Shown in pieces: positions 36,726 to 45,979 of a stretch of 64,000 nucleotides of DNA (position 1 is its first letter; each line of letters begins with the position of its first letter). The translations under genes and the position numbers were made by a program. Under the pieces are notes generated by a model. The model was not told where the DNA came from, ran no database searches, and saw only the letters and a program-made list of their open reading frames with translations. This DNA comes from Sepiola atlantica (Eukaryota > Mollusca > Cephalopoda > Sepiida > Sepiolidae): positions 96,661,853 to 96,725,852 of the forward strand of contig OY744535.1 of NCBI GenBank assembly GCA_963556195.1, read 5' to 3'.

Positions 36726-37169
36726 TAATACATGTATTAGTAACATCCTATCTGACAGTTTCTTATGCAATATATGTGTCAGTGCAGTGCTATCATACTA
36801 CCAAACTGATTTTTTGTAGTGTCCCAGCTGTTTGTGCATTAAAATTAGTTAAAATTTACACAGGTGTTCATGTGTTTTATTGTGCTTACTACCATATGCA
36901 AGAACATTTTATTAGCTTTCATTTGGTACAACTTTCAATGCTATAGCATCAACCTCTGGAAAGCTACAATGAAAATAAGGACATAATATCCCAAATTTTG
37001 CAGCGTTTTTGAAAAACGTCAACAATAAAATTACATGGCTTTTGAGGCAGGCATAGCCAAGGTCCAAGATCTCAATAACTGGTATATTCAGCTAATGTAG
37101 ACCTTGGAGAATGGTAATAATATCAGTTTCCATATGTTTGAAGAAAAAGGTCAATTTTGAAGAGGTCTA
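36726..37169 (+). other. 3' flank of the orphan ORF
   Basis: It holds AATAAA at about 37025 and the GC-richer TTTTGAGGCAGGCATAGCC, probably still part of the inserted unit. No other ORF with support. Confidence 0.4.
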
Positions 37170-37425
37170 TTAGTGGGTGCTTATACGCATGTGTAGTGGG
37201 GTGGATATATATATATTCAGTGTGGTGCATATACGCATGTGTAGTGGGGTGGATAGATATATACTTAGTGGGGTGCATTAATGAATATTTAGTGGGTTGA
37301 ATAGATGCATGTTTAGTGGGGTGCATAGACGCATGTGTAGTGGGGGTACATAGATGCATGTCTAGTGGGGGTACATAGATGCATATCTAATGGAGTGAAT
37401 AGACGCATGCTGAAGATTAGCGGCC
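37170..37425. repeat. Continuation of the GCATGTGTAGTGGGGTG minisatellite
   Basis: About ten units of the ATACGCATGTGTAGTGGGGT type, same family as 34641-35978, on the other side of the inserted ORF. Confidence 0.8.
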
Positions 37426-37433
37426 GGTGATAT

Positions 37434-40133
37434 GAAACATGTATGGCTCAGGGTTAGACGCAACGGCTCACATATTGTCTAGTTAGAGTAAAAGTAAACA
37501 TTCTCACCATTAACTGTCAAATTTAATAAAGAAAGATTCTCTCCCTGTATTTAATAATATATATAACAAATACTGACCCAACGGGTCACAGATAGTCTAG
37601 TTGGAGTAAAAGTAAACATACTCACTATTAACTGTCAAATTAAATAAAGAAAGATTCTCTCCCTGTATTTAATAATATATATAACAAATACTGACCCAAC
37701 GGGTCACGGATGGTCTAGTTGGAGTAAAAGTAAACATATTCACCATTAACTGTCAAATTTAATAAAGAAAGATTCTCTCCCTGTATTTAATAATATATAT
37801 AACAAATACTGACCCAACGGGTCACGGATGGTCTAGTTGGAGTAAAAGTAAAAATACTCACCATTAACTGTCAAATTTAATAAAGAAAGATTCTCTCCCT
37901 GTATTTAATAATATATATAACAAATACTGACCCAACGGGTCACAGATGGTCTAGTTGGAGTAAAAATAAACATACTCACCATTAACTGTTAAATTTAATA
38001 AAGAAAGATTCTCTCCCTGTATTTAATAATATATATAACAAATACTGACCCAACGGGTCACGGTTGGTCTAGTTGGAGTAAAAGTAAACATACTCACCAT
38101 TAACTGTCAAATTTAATAAAGAAAGATTCTCTCCCTGTATTTAATAATATATATAACAAATACTGACCCAACGGGTCACAGATGGTCTAGTGTGAGTAAA
38201 AATAAACATACTCACAATTAACTGTTAAATTTAATAAAAAAAGATTCTCTCCCTGTATTTAATAATATATATAACAAATACTGACCCAACAGGTCACGGA
38301 TGGTCTAGTTGGAGTAAAAGTAAAAATACTCACCATTGACTGTTAAATTTAATAAAAAAAGATTCTCTCCCTGTATTTAATAATATATATAACAAATACT
38401 GACCCAACGGGTCACGGATGGTCTTGTTGGAGTAAAAGTAAACATACTCACCATTAACTGTTAAATTTAATAAAGAAAGATTCTCTCCCTGTATTTAATA
38501 ATATATATAACAAATACTGACCCAACGGGTCACGGATGGTCTTGTTGGAGTAAAAGTAAACATACTCACCATTAACTGTTAAATTTAATAAAGAAAGATT
38601 CTCTCCCTGTATTTAATAATATATATAACAAATACTGACCCAACGGGTCACGGATGGTCTTGTTGGAGTAAAAGTAAACATACTCACCATTAACTGTTAA
38701 ATTTAATAAAGAAAGATTCTCTCCCTGTATTTAATAATATATATAACAAATACTGACCCAACGGGTCACGGATGGTCTAGTTGGAGTAAAAGTAAACATA
38801 CTCACCATTAACTGTCAAATTTAATAAAGAAAGATTCTCTCCCTGTATTTAATAATATATATAACAAATACTGACCCAACGGGTCACGGATAGTCTAGTT
38901 GGAGTAAAAGTAAAAATACTCACCATTAACTGTCAAATTTAATAAAGAAAGATTCTCTTCCTGTATTTAATAATATATATAACAAATACTGACCCAACGG
39001 GTCACAGATGGTCTAGTTGGAGTAAAAATAAACATACTCACCATTAACTGTTAAATTTAATAAAGAAAGATTCTCTCCCTGTATTTAATAATATATATAA
39101 CAAATACTGACCCAACAGGTCACAGATGGTCTAGTTGGAGTAAAAGTAAACATACTCACCATTAACTGTTAAATTTAATAAAGAAAGATTCTCTCCATGT
39201 ATTTAATAATATATATAACAAATACTGACCCAACGGGTCACGGATGGTCAAGTTGGAGTAAAAATAAACATACTCACAATTAACTGTTAAATTTAATAAA
39301 GAAAGATTCTCTCCCTGTATTTAATAATATATATAACAAATACTGACCCAACGGGTCACGGATGGTCTAGTTGGAGTAAAAATAAACATACTCACAATTA
39401 ACTGTTAAATTTAATAAAGAAAGATTCTCTCCCTGTATTTAATAATATATATAACAAATACTGACCCAACGGGTCACAGATGGTCTAGTTGGAGTAAAAG
39501 TAAACATAGTCACCATTAACTGTCAAATTTAATAAAGAAAGATTCTCTCCCTGTATTTAATAATATATATTACAAATACTGACCCAACGGGTCACAGATG
39601 GTCTAGTTGGAGTAAAAGTAAACATACTCACCATTAACTGTCAAATATAATAAAGAAAGATTCTCTCCATGCATTTAATAATATATATAACGAATACTGA
39701 CCCAACAGGTCGCAGATGGACTAGTTGGAGTAAAAGTAAACATACTCACCATTAACTGTTAAATTTAATAAAGAAAAATTCTCTCACTGTATTTAATAAT
39801 ATATATAACAAATACTGACCCAACAGGTCACAGATGGACTAGTTGGAGTAAAAGTAAACATACTCACCATTAACTGTTAAATTTAATAAAGAAATATTTT
39901 CTCCCTGTATTTAATAATATATATAACAAATACTGACCCAACAGGTCACAGATGGACTAGTTGGAGTAAAAGTAAACATACTCACCATTAACTGTTAAAT
40001 TTAATAAAGAAAGATTCTCTCCATGTATTTAATAATATATATAACAAATACTGACCCAACGGGTCACAGATGGTCTAGTTGGAGTAAAAGTAAACATACT
40101 CACCATTAACTGTCAAATATAATATAGAAAGAT
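37434..40133. repeat. 118-bp minisatellite carrying copies of the Ig-2 exon end and splice donor
   Basis: There are about 22-23 units with a strict 118-bp period (CTGACCC at 37573, 37691, 37809, 37927). On the minus strand each unit contains AAATTTGACAGTTAATG followed by GTGAGTATGTTTACTTTTAC, matching the last bases of exon Ig-2 and its donor (exon end at 40104). Each unit also has the palindrome GACCCGTTGGGTC and a TATATATATTATTAAATACA segment. The array abuts the exon: the exon's own end is effectively the first unit. Most copies keep GTGAGT; a few have TGTGAGT after an altered exon base. Confidence 0.93.
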
Positions 40134-40397
40134 GGCTTCTTTTATGATAACAGCCAAACATTTTTCGATCGTCTTTTAAAGCAACTTTTTTTATGGTTAA
40201 TTTTATCTTCAATTGATCAATGGTGATAACAAAGTTTTTATCCATGTTGTCAATATAATTTGAATTAAGTACGCCTCCTATGAAATATCTCTCGTCAAAG
40301 AAATAAACCACTTTATTCATTTTCCTTTCACAAACCAACGTATAATTGTTGTTGACCAACGCAAAAGGTTCTTTAGGATAAAAGTCATCGTTTTTCC
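40104..40397 (-). CDS. Exon Ig-2: Ig-like domain; its 3' end is the source of a minisatellite
   Basis: The exon encodes a 97-residue Ig-like domain. The acceptor is TTATTCAG|GG and the donor AATG|GTGAGTATG, phase 1-1. Numbering from the first full codon (K1), C22 is the B-strand cysteine and C82 the F-strand cysteine in the context DDRKMFGC (75-82), preceded by a hydrophobic L-T-I-K-K-V run. There is no clear tryptophan on strand C; VVYFF (29-33) takes its place. The last 30 or so nucleotides and the donor also occur in every unit of the 118-bp array lying directly downstream. Read through the donor, the frame closes after nine more residues, so skipping the donor or using a later one would truncate the protein. 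Confidence 0.8.
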
Positions 40398-41065
40398 CTG
40401 AATAATAAATAAATACAGAAAAAAAGTCATTAATATTAAAAACTCAATATTATAAAACATATTTTATTAATGTAAAAATATTGATTTAAAAAATGTTGGG
40501 GCAATTTAATACATGTGAAATGAACATTCTGAACAAAACGAATCAATGACATGAAACGTTTATTTCCATAGACACTCATCAAATCATAACTCCCCTTTTT
40601 TCTGTCCTGATATTTAGAAAGGAAATCTGTTACTTCCCGTTTGTTAAATTGGTGCAATGCTATAAATCTCGGTGATTCAGTTTAGCGATCGGGTTTCAAT
40701 TCCAGCTTGCTTGGAAATATTCTTTTCTTTTTCTAAATTATTATTTAATGTGGTGTTATTTTTTTTTTAAGGGGGGGTGCTCCAGACAAGACATGAAGCC
40801 ACTTGATGTAAGTAGCTAAAAAAATGACCACTTCAAGGTAATAAACTAGCCAACGATAAGTTAGATGGATAGATTCTGACCCAGAAAACAGCAATTCTTC
40901 CCTCTTTGTCAAAAACATCGTTCATGAAATGTGAGGACTAATGGACAAAATAAGGAAAGCGATAGTTACGAAGCAAAGCCAACTTTCTACTCTCCTCATT
41001 GATATAAATCTATTTAAAATGACTTTTACATTTAAGTGGGATTGACAGAAAGACCAACGGACAAA
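40398..41065. other. Intron upstream of exon Ig-2
   Basis: No exon or repeat recognised; GC-richer non-repeat sequence at 40780-41060. Confidence 0.4.
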
Positions 41066-41870
41066 TCTGGTTATGAAAATGTTATATATAAAGCAAAGTT
41101 GTGTGTGTGTATGTGTGTCGCTGCATCACAGTTAAATGGTTGATGTGCTGAATGCATCTAATAAATAAAAAAGACAATAAAGAAAAATATCGCATATATT
41201 TAGTGTATCTAATATATAAAGCAAAGTTGTATGTGTGTATGTGTGTTGCGGTATCACAGTTAAATTGTTGATGTGCTGAATGCATCTAATAAATAAAAAA
41301 GACAATATAGAAAAATATTGCATATATTTAGTGTATCTAATATATAAAGCAAAGTTGTATGTGTGTATGTGTGTCGCGGCATCACAGTTAAATGGTTGAT
41401 GTGCTGAATGCATCTAATAAATAAAAAAGACAACATAGAAAAATATTGCATATATTTAGTGTATCTAATATATAAAGCAAAGTTGTATGTGTGTATGTGT
41501 GTTGCGGCATCACAGTTAAATTGTCGATGTGCTGAATGCATCTTATAAATAAAAAAGACAATATAGAAAAATATTGCATATATTTAGTGTATCTAATATA
41601 TAAAGCAAAGTTGTATGTGTGTATGTGTGTTGCAGCATCACAGTTAAACGGTTGATGTGCTGAATGCATCTAATAAATAAAAAAGACAATATAGAAAAAT
41701 ATTGCATATATTTAATGTATCTAATATATAAAGCAAAGTTGTATGTGTGTATGTGTGTCGCGGCATCACAGTTAAATGGTTGATGTGCTGAATGCATCTA
41801 ATCAATAAAAAAGACAATATAGAAAAATATAGCATATATTTATTGTCGCAGCATTATAACTAAATGGTTG
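41066..41870. repeat. 128-bp tandem repeat
   Basis: Six units spaced exactly 128 bp contain ATATAAAGCAAAGTTGTATG, TGTGTATGTGTGT, CATCACAGTTAAATGGTTGA and TGTGCTGAATGCATCTAAT. Partial, diverged units follow to about 41920. The serial minus-strand ORFs reflect the period. Confidence 0.93.
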
Positions 41871-42329
41871 ATCTAATAGTATGTGTGTATTTGTCACAGC
41901 ATTATAACTAAATTTTTTATCTGTGCCAAACTACCGCAGATTTGGAATCAGCACTTTTGATCCGATATCTTTATTGATGTCAGACGTTCTTTTACTTTTT
42001 CTTGAAACTCATTTTTCAAAATTAAAATTATGTAGAAATAACATTAAAAACAAATGTACCAACATATTTAGCATTTCTTTTTAGCTAAATCTGAGACAAG
42101 GTTTGACTACATCTCAACCAAGCTCTCAGAAGGCAGTTCAAAGGTAGCCATTACGCCTTTCTAAACATTAGTCAATATTGGCCTGACTTAATTGCAACGG
42201 AAGCCCACAAAACAGAAAAGCTTTTGCTTCCGATTTGTCCTGAAAAAAAAAAAGCCAGAATTGACGGACCCAGCATGCAGCCTGTTACTCAGACATTGGT
42301 ACACAGACAAGTTTCCGTAGAAGTAACGT
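41871..42329. other. Intron sequence, unassigned
   Basis: Some GC-richer non-repeat sequence; no ORF with domain support. Confidence 0.4.
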
Positions 42330-42774
42330 TTTCGCAAAGAGACAAATGATATGAGAATGATGTGCATGATGTGTAATGTGAGACTTAAAGACAGACTTAA
42401 TTCTGATGACCTCAGAGGAAGAGATTAAATCTGGTTTGGTTTGGTAGTTTTGTTTTACGGCATATCAACCCTTTTTTCAGAGGAGGAGATTAAATCTGGA
42501 CAGTAGAGGGAGATGTGGACAGAACAGGACACTTCGATTTTATGGCCACGTTGAAAGAATAGATGAGAGTTTTTGGGTTAGTTGATGTAGAACAGTTGAG
42601 GTAGCAGGGTCGGTTCACAAGATAAGACCAAAGAAAACATGGGAGGGAGTGATAAGAATGGACTTGAGAGCAAGGAGGATAAATAAATACCTGGTCAGAG
42701 ATAAGTTAGTTTGGAAGTCAATTTCTTAAAGCCGTCCAATGCATGCCAGCATCTAAAACGGATGTTAAGCTGAA
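42330..42774 (+). mobile_element. LINE 3' fragment (same family as 19.1 kb), with nested insert
   Basis: The plus strand reads, across frames, DLRGR-like, LRFYGHVERIDESFWVS, RPKKTWEGVIRMDLRARRI, RDKLVWKSIS, matching the RT C-terminal tail of CR1/L2-type LINEs. It shares TGGCCACGTTGAAAGAATAG and AGTTAGTTTGGAAGTCAATT with the 19-kb copy, which is on the opposite strand. A ~53-bp piece (42432-42475) interrupts it. Confidence 0.65.
42410..42497. mobile_element. Short insertion with ~22-bp target duplication
   Basis: CAGAGGAAGAGATTAAATCT (42411-42430) and CAGAGGAGGAGATTAAATCT (42478-42497) flank GTTTTGTTTTACGGCATATC plus AACCCTTTT. The insert matches 25967-26010. Long duplicated targets are typical of LINE-driven insertion of SINEs. 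Confidence 0.6.
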
Positions 42775-42970
42775 TATTATTAGTATCATTATTATTATTA
42801 CTACTACTACTTCTACTATTATTACTACTACTACTACTATTGTTGTTGTTATTATTTTTATTATATTTATTATTATTTGTATTTTTTGTATTATTTTTTA
42901 TTATTTTTATTATTATTATTTATTTTTTATCATTTTTATTATTTTTATTATTATTATTATTATTATTCTA
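42775..42970. repeat. (ATT/ACT)n tail of the LINE
   Basis: An imperfect trinucleotide tract directly follows the LINE 3' end (CTAAAACGGATGTTAAGCTG). Confidence 0.8.
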
Positions 42971-42978
42971 AAGAGTTA

Positions 42979-43465
42979 AAATGAGATTGTGAAGTGTGAT
43001 GGCATAAGCTGGTTTACCTATTTAAGGAATAAATGGACTTACCCAGACACAATAAATACAGTTAAATCTAACCGTGATGGCAGATGTTGGTGGCATTGCA
43101 GCGCTAGTTGCATTTATTTGGCACTATGGCGCAAGTGCAGTCGCATATTAATGATCTGTGCACTTCTGTGGCATTTTATCTCTCATAAATTATTGTGATT
43201 ATTTTTCTTGACTATTACTAGTGTCAAAAAAAGATTGTGAAGTGTGATGGCTTAAGCTGGTCTGACTATTTAAGGAATAAATGAACTTACCCAGGCACAA
43301 TAAATACAGTTAAATCTAAACGTGATGGCAGATGTTGGTGGCATTGCAGCGCTAGTTGCATTTATTTGGCACTATGGCGCAAGTGCAGTCGCATACCAGT
43401 CGAGGTTCTGATCTCGACAATCAGTCCGCCAGAAACTGGGGCACTTCGGTGGCATTTTATCTGTC
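42979..43465 (+). repeat. Tandem duplication of a ~210-bp unit
   Basis: Two copies, 255 bp apart, share ATTGTGAAGTGTGATGGC, AAATACAGTTAAATCTAA and GGCATTGCAGCGCTAGTTGC. The second is longer and contains CATACCAGTCGAGGTTCTGA before its shared GGCATTTTATCT end, so an ~48-bp indel separates them. Confidence 0.8.
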
Positions 43466-43479
43466 AAACTGATGTATTG

Positions 43480-43680
43480 GTTCTGAGTAGTCCTAGGAGG
43501 TTCATCCTGCCAGGCATTGCCTCCCCTCTTTGAGGTAGAGTAAGTTTATTGCTTACTGTCTGGGGTGCCCTGACCGGGGAATGCCGACGGGGCTGGCTAG
43601 GCTATGTTTAAAAGGCAAGAGTGCTCCTTATTTAGAGGCACTGGTTTGACTCTCACCACCTAATTCCGGTCTTGTGACAT
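43480..43680 (+). repeat. SINE-like dispersed repeat (copy 2)
   Basis: It shares ordered blocks with the minus strand of 640-880 (GTTTATTGCTTA, GGGGAATGCCGACGGGGCTG, AGAGTGCTC, CTGGTTTGA). Confidence 0.5.
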
Positions 43681-43689
43681 ATCTTCTTT

Positions 43690-43833
43690 CGATGGGAGGA
43701 AGTAAATACCGTTATTGGTGGCAGTTATGGTCCCAGAATCAAACGTGTATCTTCTGTAACATTCTTTTCTTAATACACTTCTTTTAATTATACCACTGTG
43801 TTTGTCTTGACTATTACTGGCAAAGCCACAACC
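43690..43833 (+). mobile_element. Possible LTR end fragment
   Basis: TTCTTAATACACTT then ATTATACC and a terminal GCCACAAC resemble, in order, the LTR end at 49180-49252. There are no inverted ends or target duplication, so this is weak. Confidence 0.3.
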
Positions 43834-44904
43834 TGAAAGAAGTTGTTTTCTATATCGCTTTTGGCTAGCTCCACTCTGGGTCATCATCGAAGTATCTACA
43901 TTTTCAATAGTCCTTCATTTTTCTTTTTTCCCACATCCCAAATTAGATACTAAAATATATAAATAAATAGAATGTGAATAATTTTATTTTCATACTTGAG
44001 TCTTTGGGGAATACAAGGAATTAGCCCCAAGAATCACCAAGAATCACCAAAAGTCACCAGGGCATCACCAGTCCTCTGCATGCCACTGACGAGACACCCT
44101 ATGAAGACTGGTAGACAATGAAAATATAGAGCAACAATGACGTTATAGAGTGACAATGTTATTATAAGGGGACAGTTTCATTATAGAATGACAATATCAG
44201 TTCAGAGTGACAGAGTCTTTACAGATGTACAATATTATTATAGAGTGAGAATATTATTATAGAGTGAGAATATTATTATAGAGTGAGAATGTTATTATAA
44301 AGTGACAGTGTAATTACAGAGAGACAATGTAGTTATAGAGTGTCATTAAAAACGTGGCCGTCTCATTACATTGTGACAATTTTATAATCGAGTTATCGTG
44401 TTTGTACATAGTGACAGTGTCATTACAGAATGACTGTGTCCGTATTTATTTGCCTCCCCATGAGGGCAGAGTTAGGCACATTGTTTTTAATATAGGTAAA
44501 ATCCAACTCCCCAACAAGGACACTTTTGATTGGGACAAAAATATTAATTACCTCAGTCTAGAAATATTTCTCTTTCACTGACGGGGACAGAAAAGATGAA
44601 GTGTAGTATAGGAACAGATATTACACTTTGATCCTCACCAAAAGGTCCAGCCTGTAATAGTATTGTTCTACGTCCTGCAATTACAACATATTAAGTTCTG
44701 TCTTTTTGATTTAAGGGGTAATTCCCACCATTGAAGGCAATTGGGCAACTTTCACTGCATTTCACCGTCAGAAAGAATTTTTTTACAGTTTCTATAAAGA
44801 AAACTAATTAATGGGTCGAATTTTATGTTCTAATTTCTCACCTGGTGTAAAAAAATGACACAAACACTTTTATAAAATGAAAATAAATCATTAAAAATAC
44901 TTAC
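43834..44904. repeat. Intron with ~20-bp GAGTGACAATGTTATTATA repeats
   Basis: Between about 44100 and 44440 an irregular ~20-bp unit (ATTATAGAGTGAGAATATT) is repeated about 16 times. Short ATCACCAAGA repeats lie at 44025-44070. The remainder is unassigned. Confidence 0.7.
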
Positions 44905-45228
44905 TTCCTACAAGCAAATGTAACTCCAATTTATTTTCACGATCACTAGAACACTCTAGAACTTTGTCACTGTCATCAAGCTTCATTTGTTTGAAATGAA
45001 GTACAGGACTGGATCCCTTACAATATGCAGTTATTCTTGTTTTGTTGACAAGAATGTCTTCACATTTTCCTGGGCAATTGCATTCAGTTATTTTTTCAGT
45101 GAAGCTATTTTTATTTACCTTCCATATTGCATGAGTATGTTTACATATAAATGTCGATGAAGAGTTTTCATAATATAATCTGTTTCCACTTGAAGGAATT
45201 ACAATTTTATCCCTTAAACTTGGTTGCA
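44905..45228 (-). CDS. Exon Ig-1: Ig-like domain, cysteine-rich
   Basis: This exon encodes an extracellular Ig-like domain of about 107 residues. The acceptor ends in CTCTTTTAG and the donor reads GGAA|GTAAGTA, phase 1-1. From the first full codon (Q1), the B-strand Cys is C28, followed by W35, then a DDSD turn at 84-87 and the F-strand Cys at C92 in the context VLEC, the usual Ig pattern. Four further cysteines (49, 51, 55, 69) lie between them in an ECNCPGKC cluster, which suggests extra disulfides. There are N-glycosylation sequons at NSS (21) and NKT (61). It is the most upstream exon I can see. A signal peptide cannot be reached in frame because the acceptor lies just before residue 1, so more exons must lie upstream. 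Confidence 0.8.
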
Positions 45229-45369
45229 CTAAAAGAGAAAGAAGAAAATAATGATTAAAAATCTGAACGAAATTTCATAATAATTTTACTCTTCTTGAAT
45301 TCATGTACAGGCAGCAGACGACATTGTATTTGTGAAATAAACATAAAATATATTACATAATAAAAACAT

Positions 45370-45371
<2 letters not shown>
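45229..45371. other. Intron upstream of exon Ig-1
   Basis: Acceptor side of Ig-1; no exon recognised. Confidence 0.4.
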
Positions 45372-45422
<51 letters not shown>

Positions 45423-45477
45423 GTCGTCCTCGTCGTCGTCATCACCATCATCATCATCATCGTCGTCGTCGTCGTAA

Positions 45478-45526
<49 letters not shown>

Positions 45527-45527
45527 T

Positions 45528-45582
<55 letters not shown>

Positions 45583-45834
45583 CCACCATCATCATCATCA
45601 TCGTAATCGTCGTCGTCGTCGTCGTCGTCATCATCATCATCATCATCATCATCATCGTCGTCGTCGTCATCATCATCATCATCATCATCGTCGTCGTCGG
45701 CGTCGTCGTCATCATCATCATCATCATCGTCGTCATCATCATCATCACCACCATCATCATCATCATTATCATCATCATAATCATCGTCGTCGTCGTCGTC
45801 ATAATCATCATCGTTATCGGGGTGGTGGTGGGGG
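45372..45834. repeat. (ATC)n/(GTC)n trinucleotide array
   Basis: About 150 triplets, mostly ATC with blocks of GTC. The minus-strand Met/Thr-only frame is a by-product. Confidence 0.95.
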
Positions 45835-45979
45835 GTATAACCCTACAACATCTCCCTTCTTTAGAAACTTTATTCCTCCGGAAGTCATAATTTGGTCGTT
45901 TTGAATGAATGAAGGTTTCAATTTTTACATCCAATCATAAATGAAATTGTCTCTTCTCTACAATGATTTGATTCAGCTG

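Larger units (their letters stand above)
2984..45228 (-). other. Ig-superfamily transmembrane gene (internal exons; both ends missing)
   Basis: Seven minus-strand exons share one architecture. Each has a pyrimidine-rich acceptor ending in AG, a GT donor close to GTAAGT or GTGAGT, phase 1 at both ends, and a length divisible by three (324, 294, 312, 258, 255, 288 and 117 nt). The codons formed at the junctions (AGG, GTT, TAT, TAT, GTT, GAT) keep the frame open. The product has six Ig-like domains in tandem, then one membrane helix with a basic stop-transfer. This matches cell-surface adhesion or recognition proteins in general; I cannot name an ortholog. The introns are about 4.5, 9.1, 4.0, 5.4, 7.6 and 9.9 kb, most of it minisatellite. 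Signal peptide, promoter, cytoplasmic tail and polyA site were not identified. Confidence 0.82.

Noticed and set aside
43660..43887. 75-codon minus-strand frame
   Set aside because: No domain, no splice borders, and it overlaps SINE- and LTR-like sequence.
45372..45834. (ATC)n array as a LINE tail
   Set aside because: No LINE 3' end is present on either side, unlike the 19.1 and 42.8 kb tracts.
45353..45934. 193-codon Met/Thr frame
   Set aside because: Translation of the ATC/GTC trinucleotide array.
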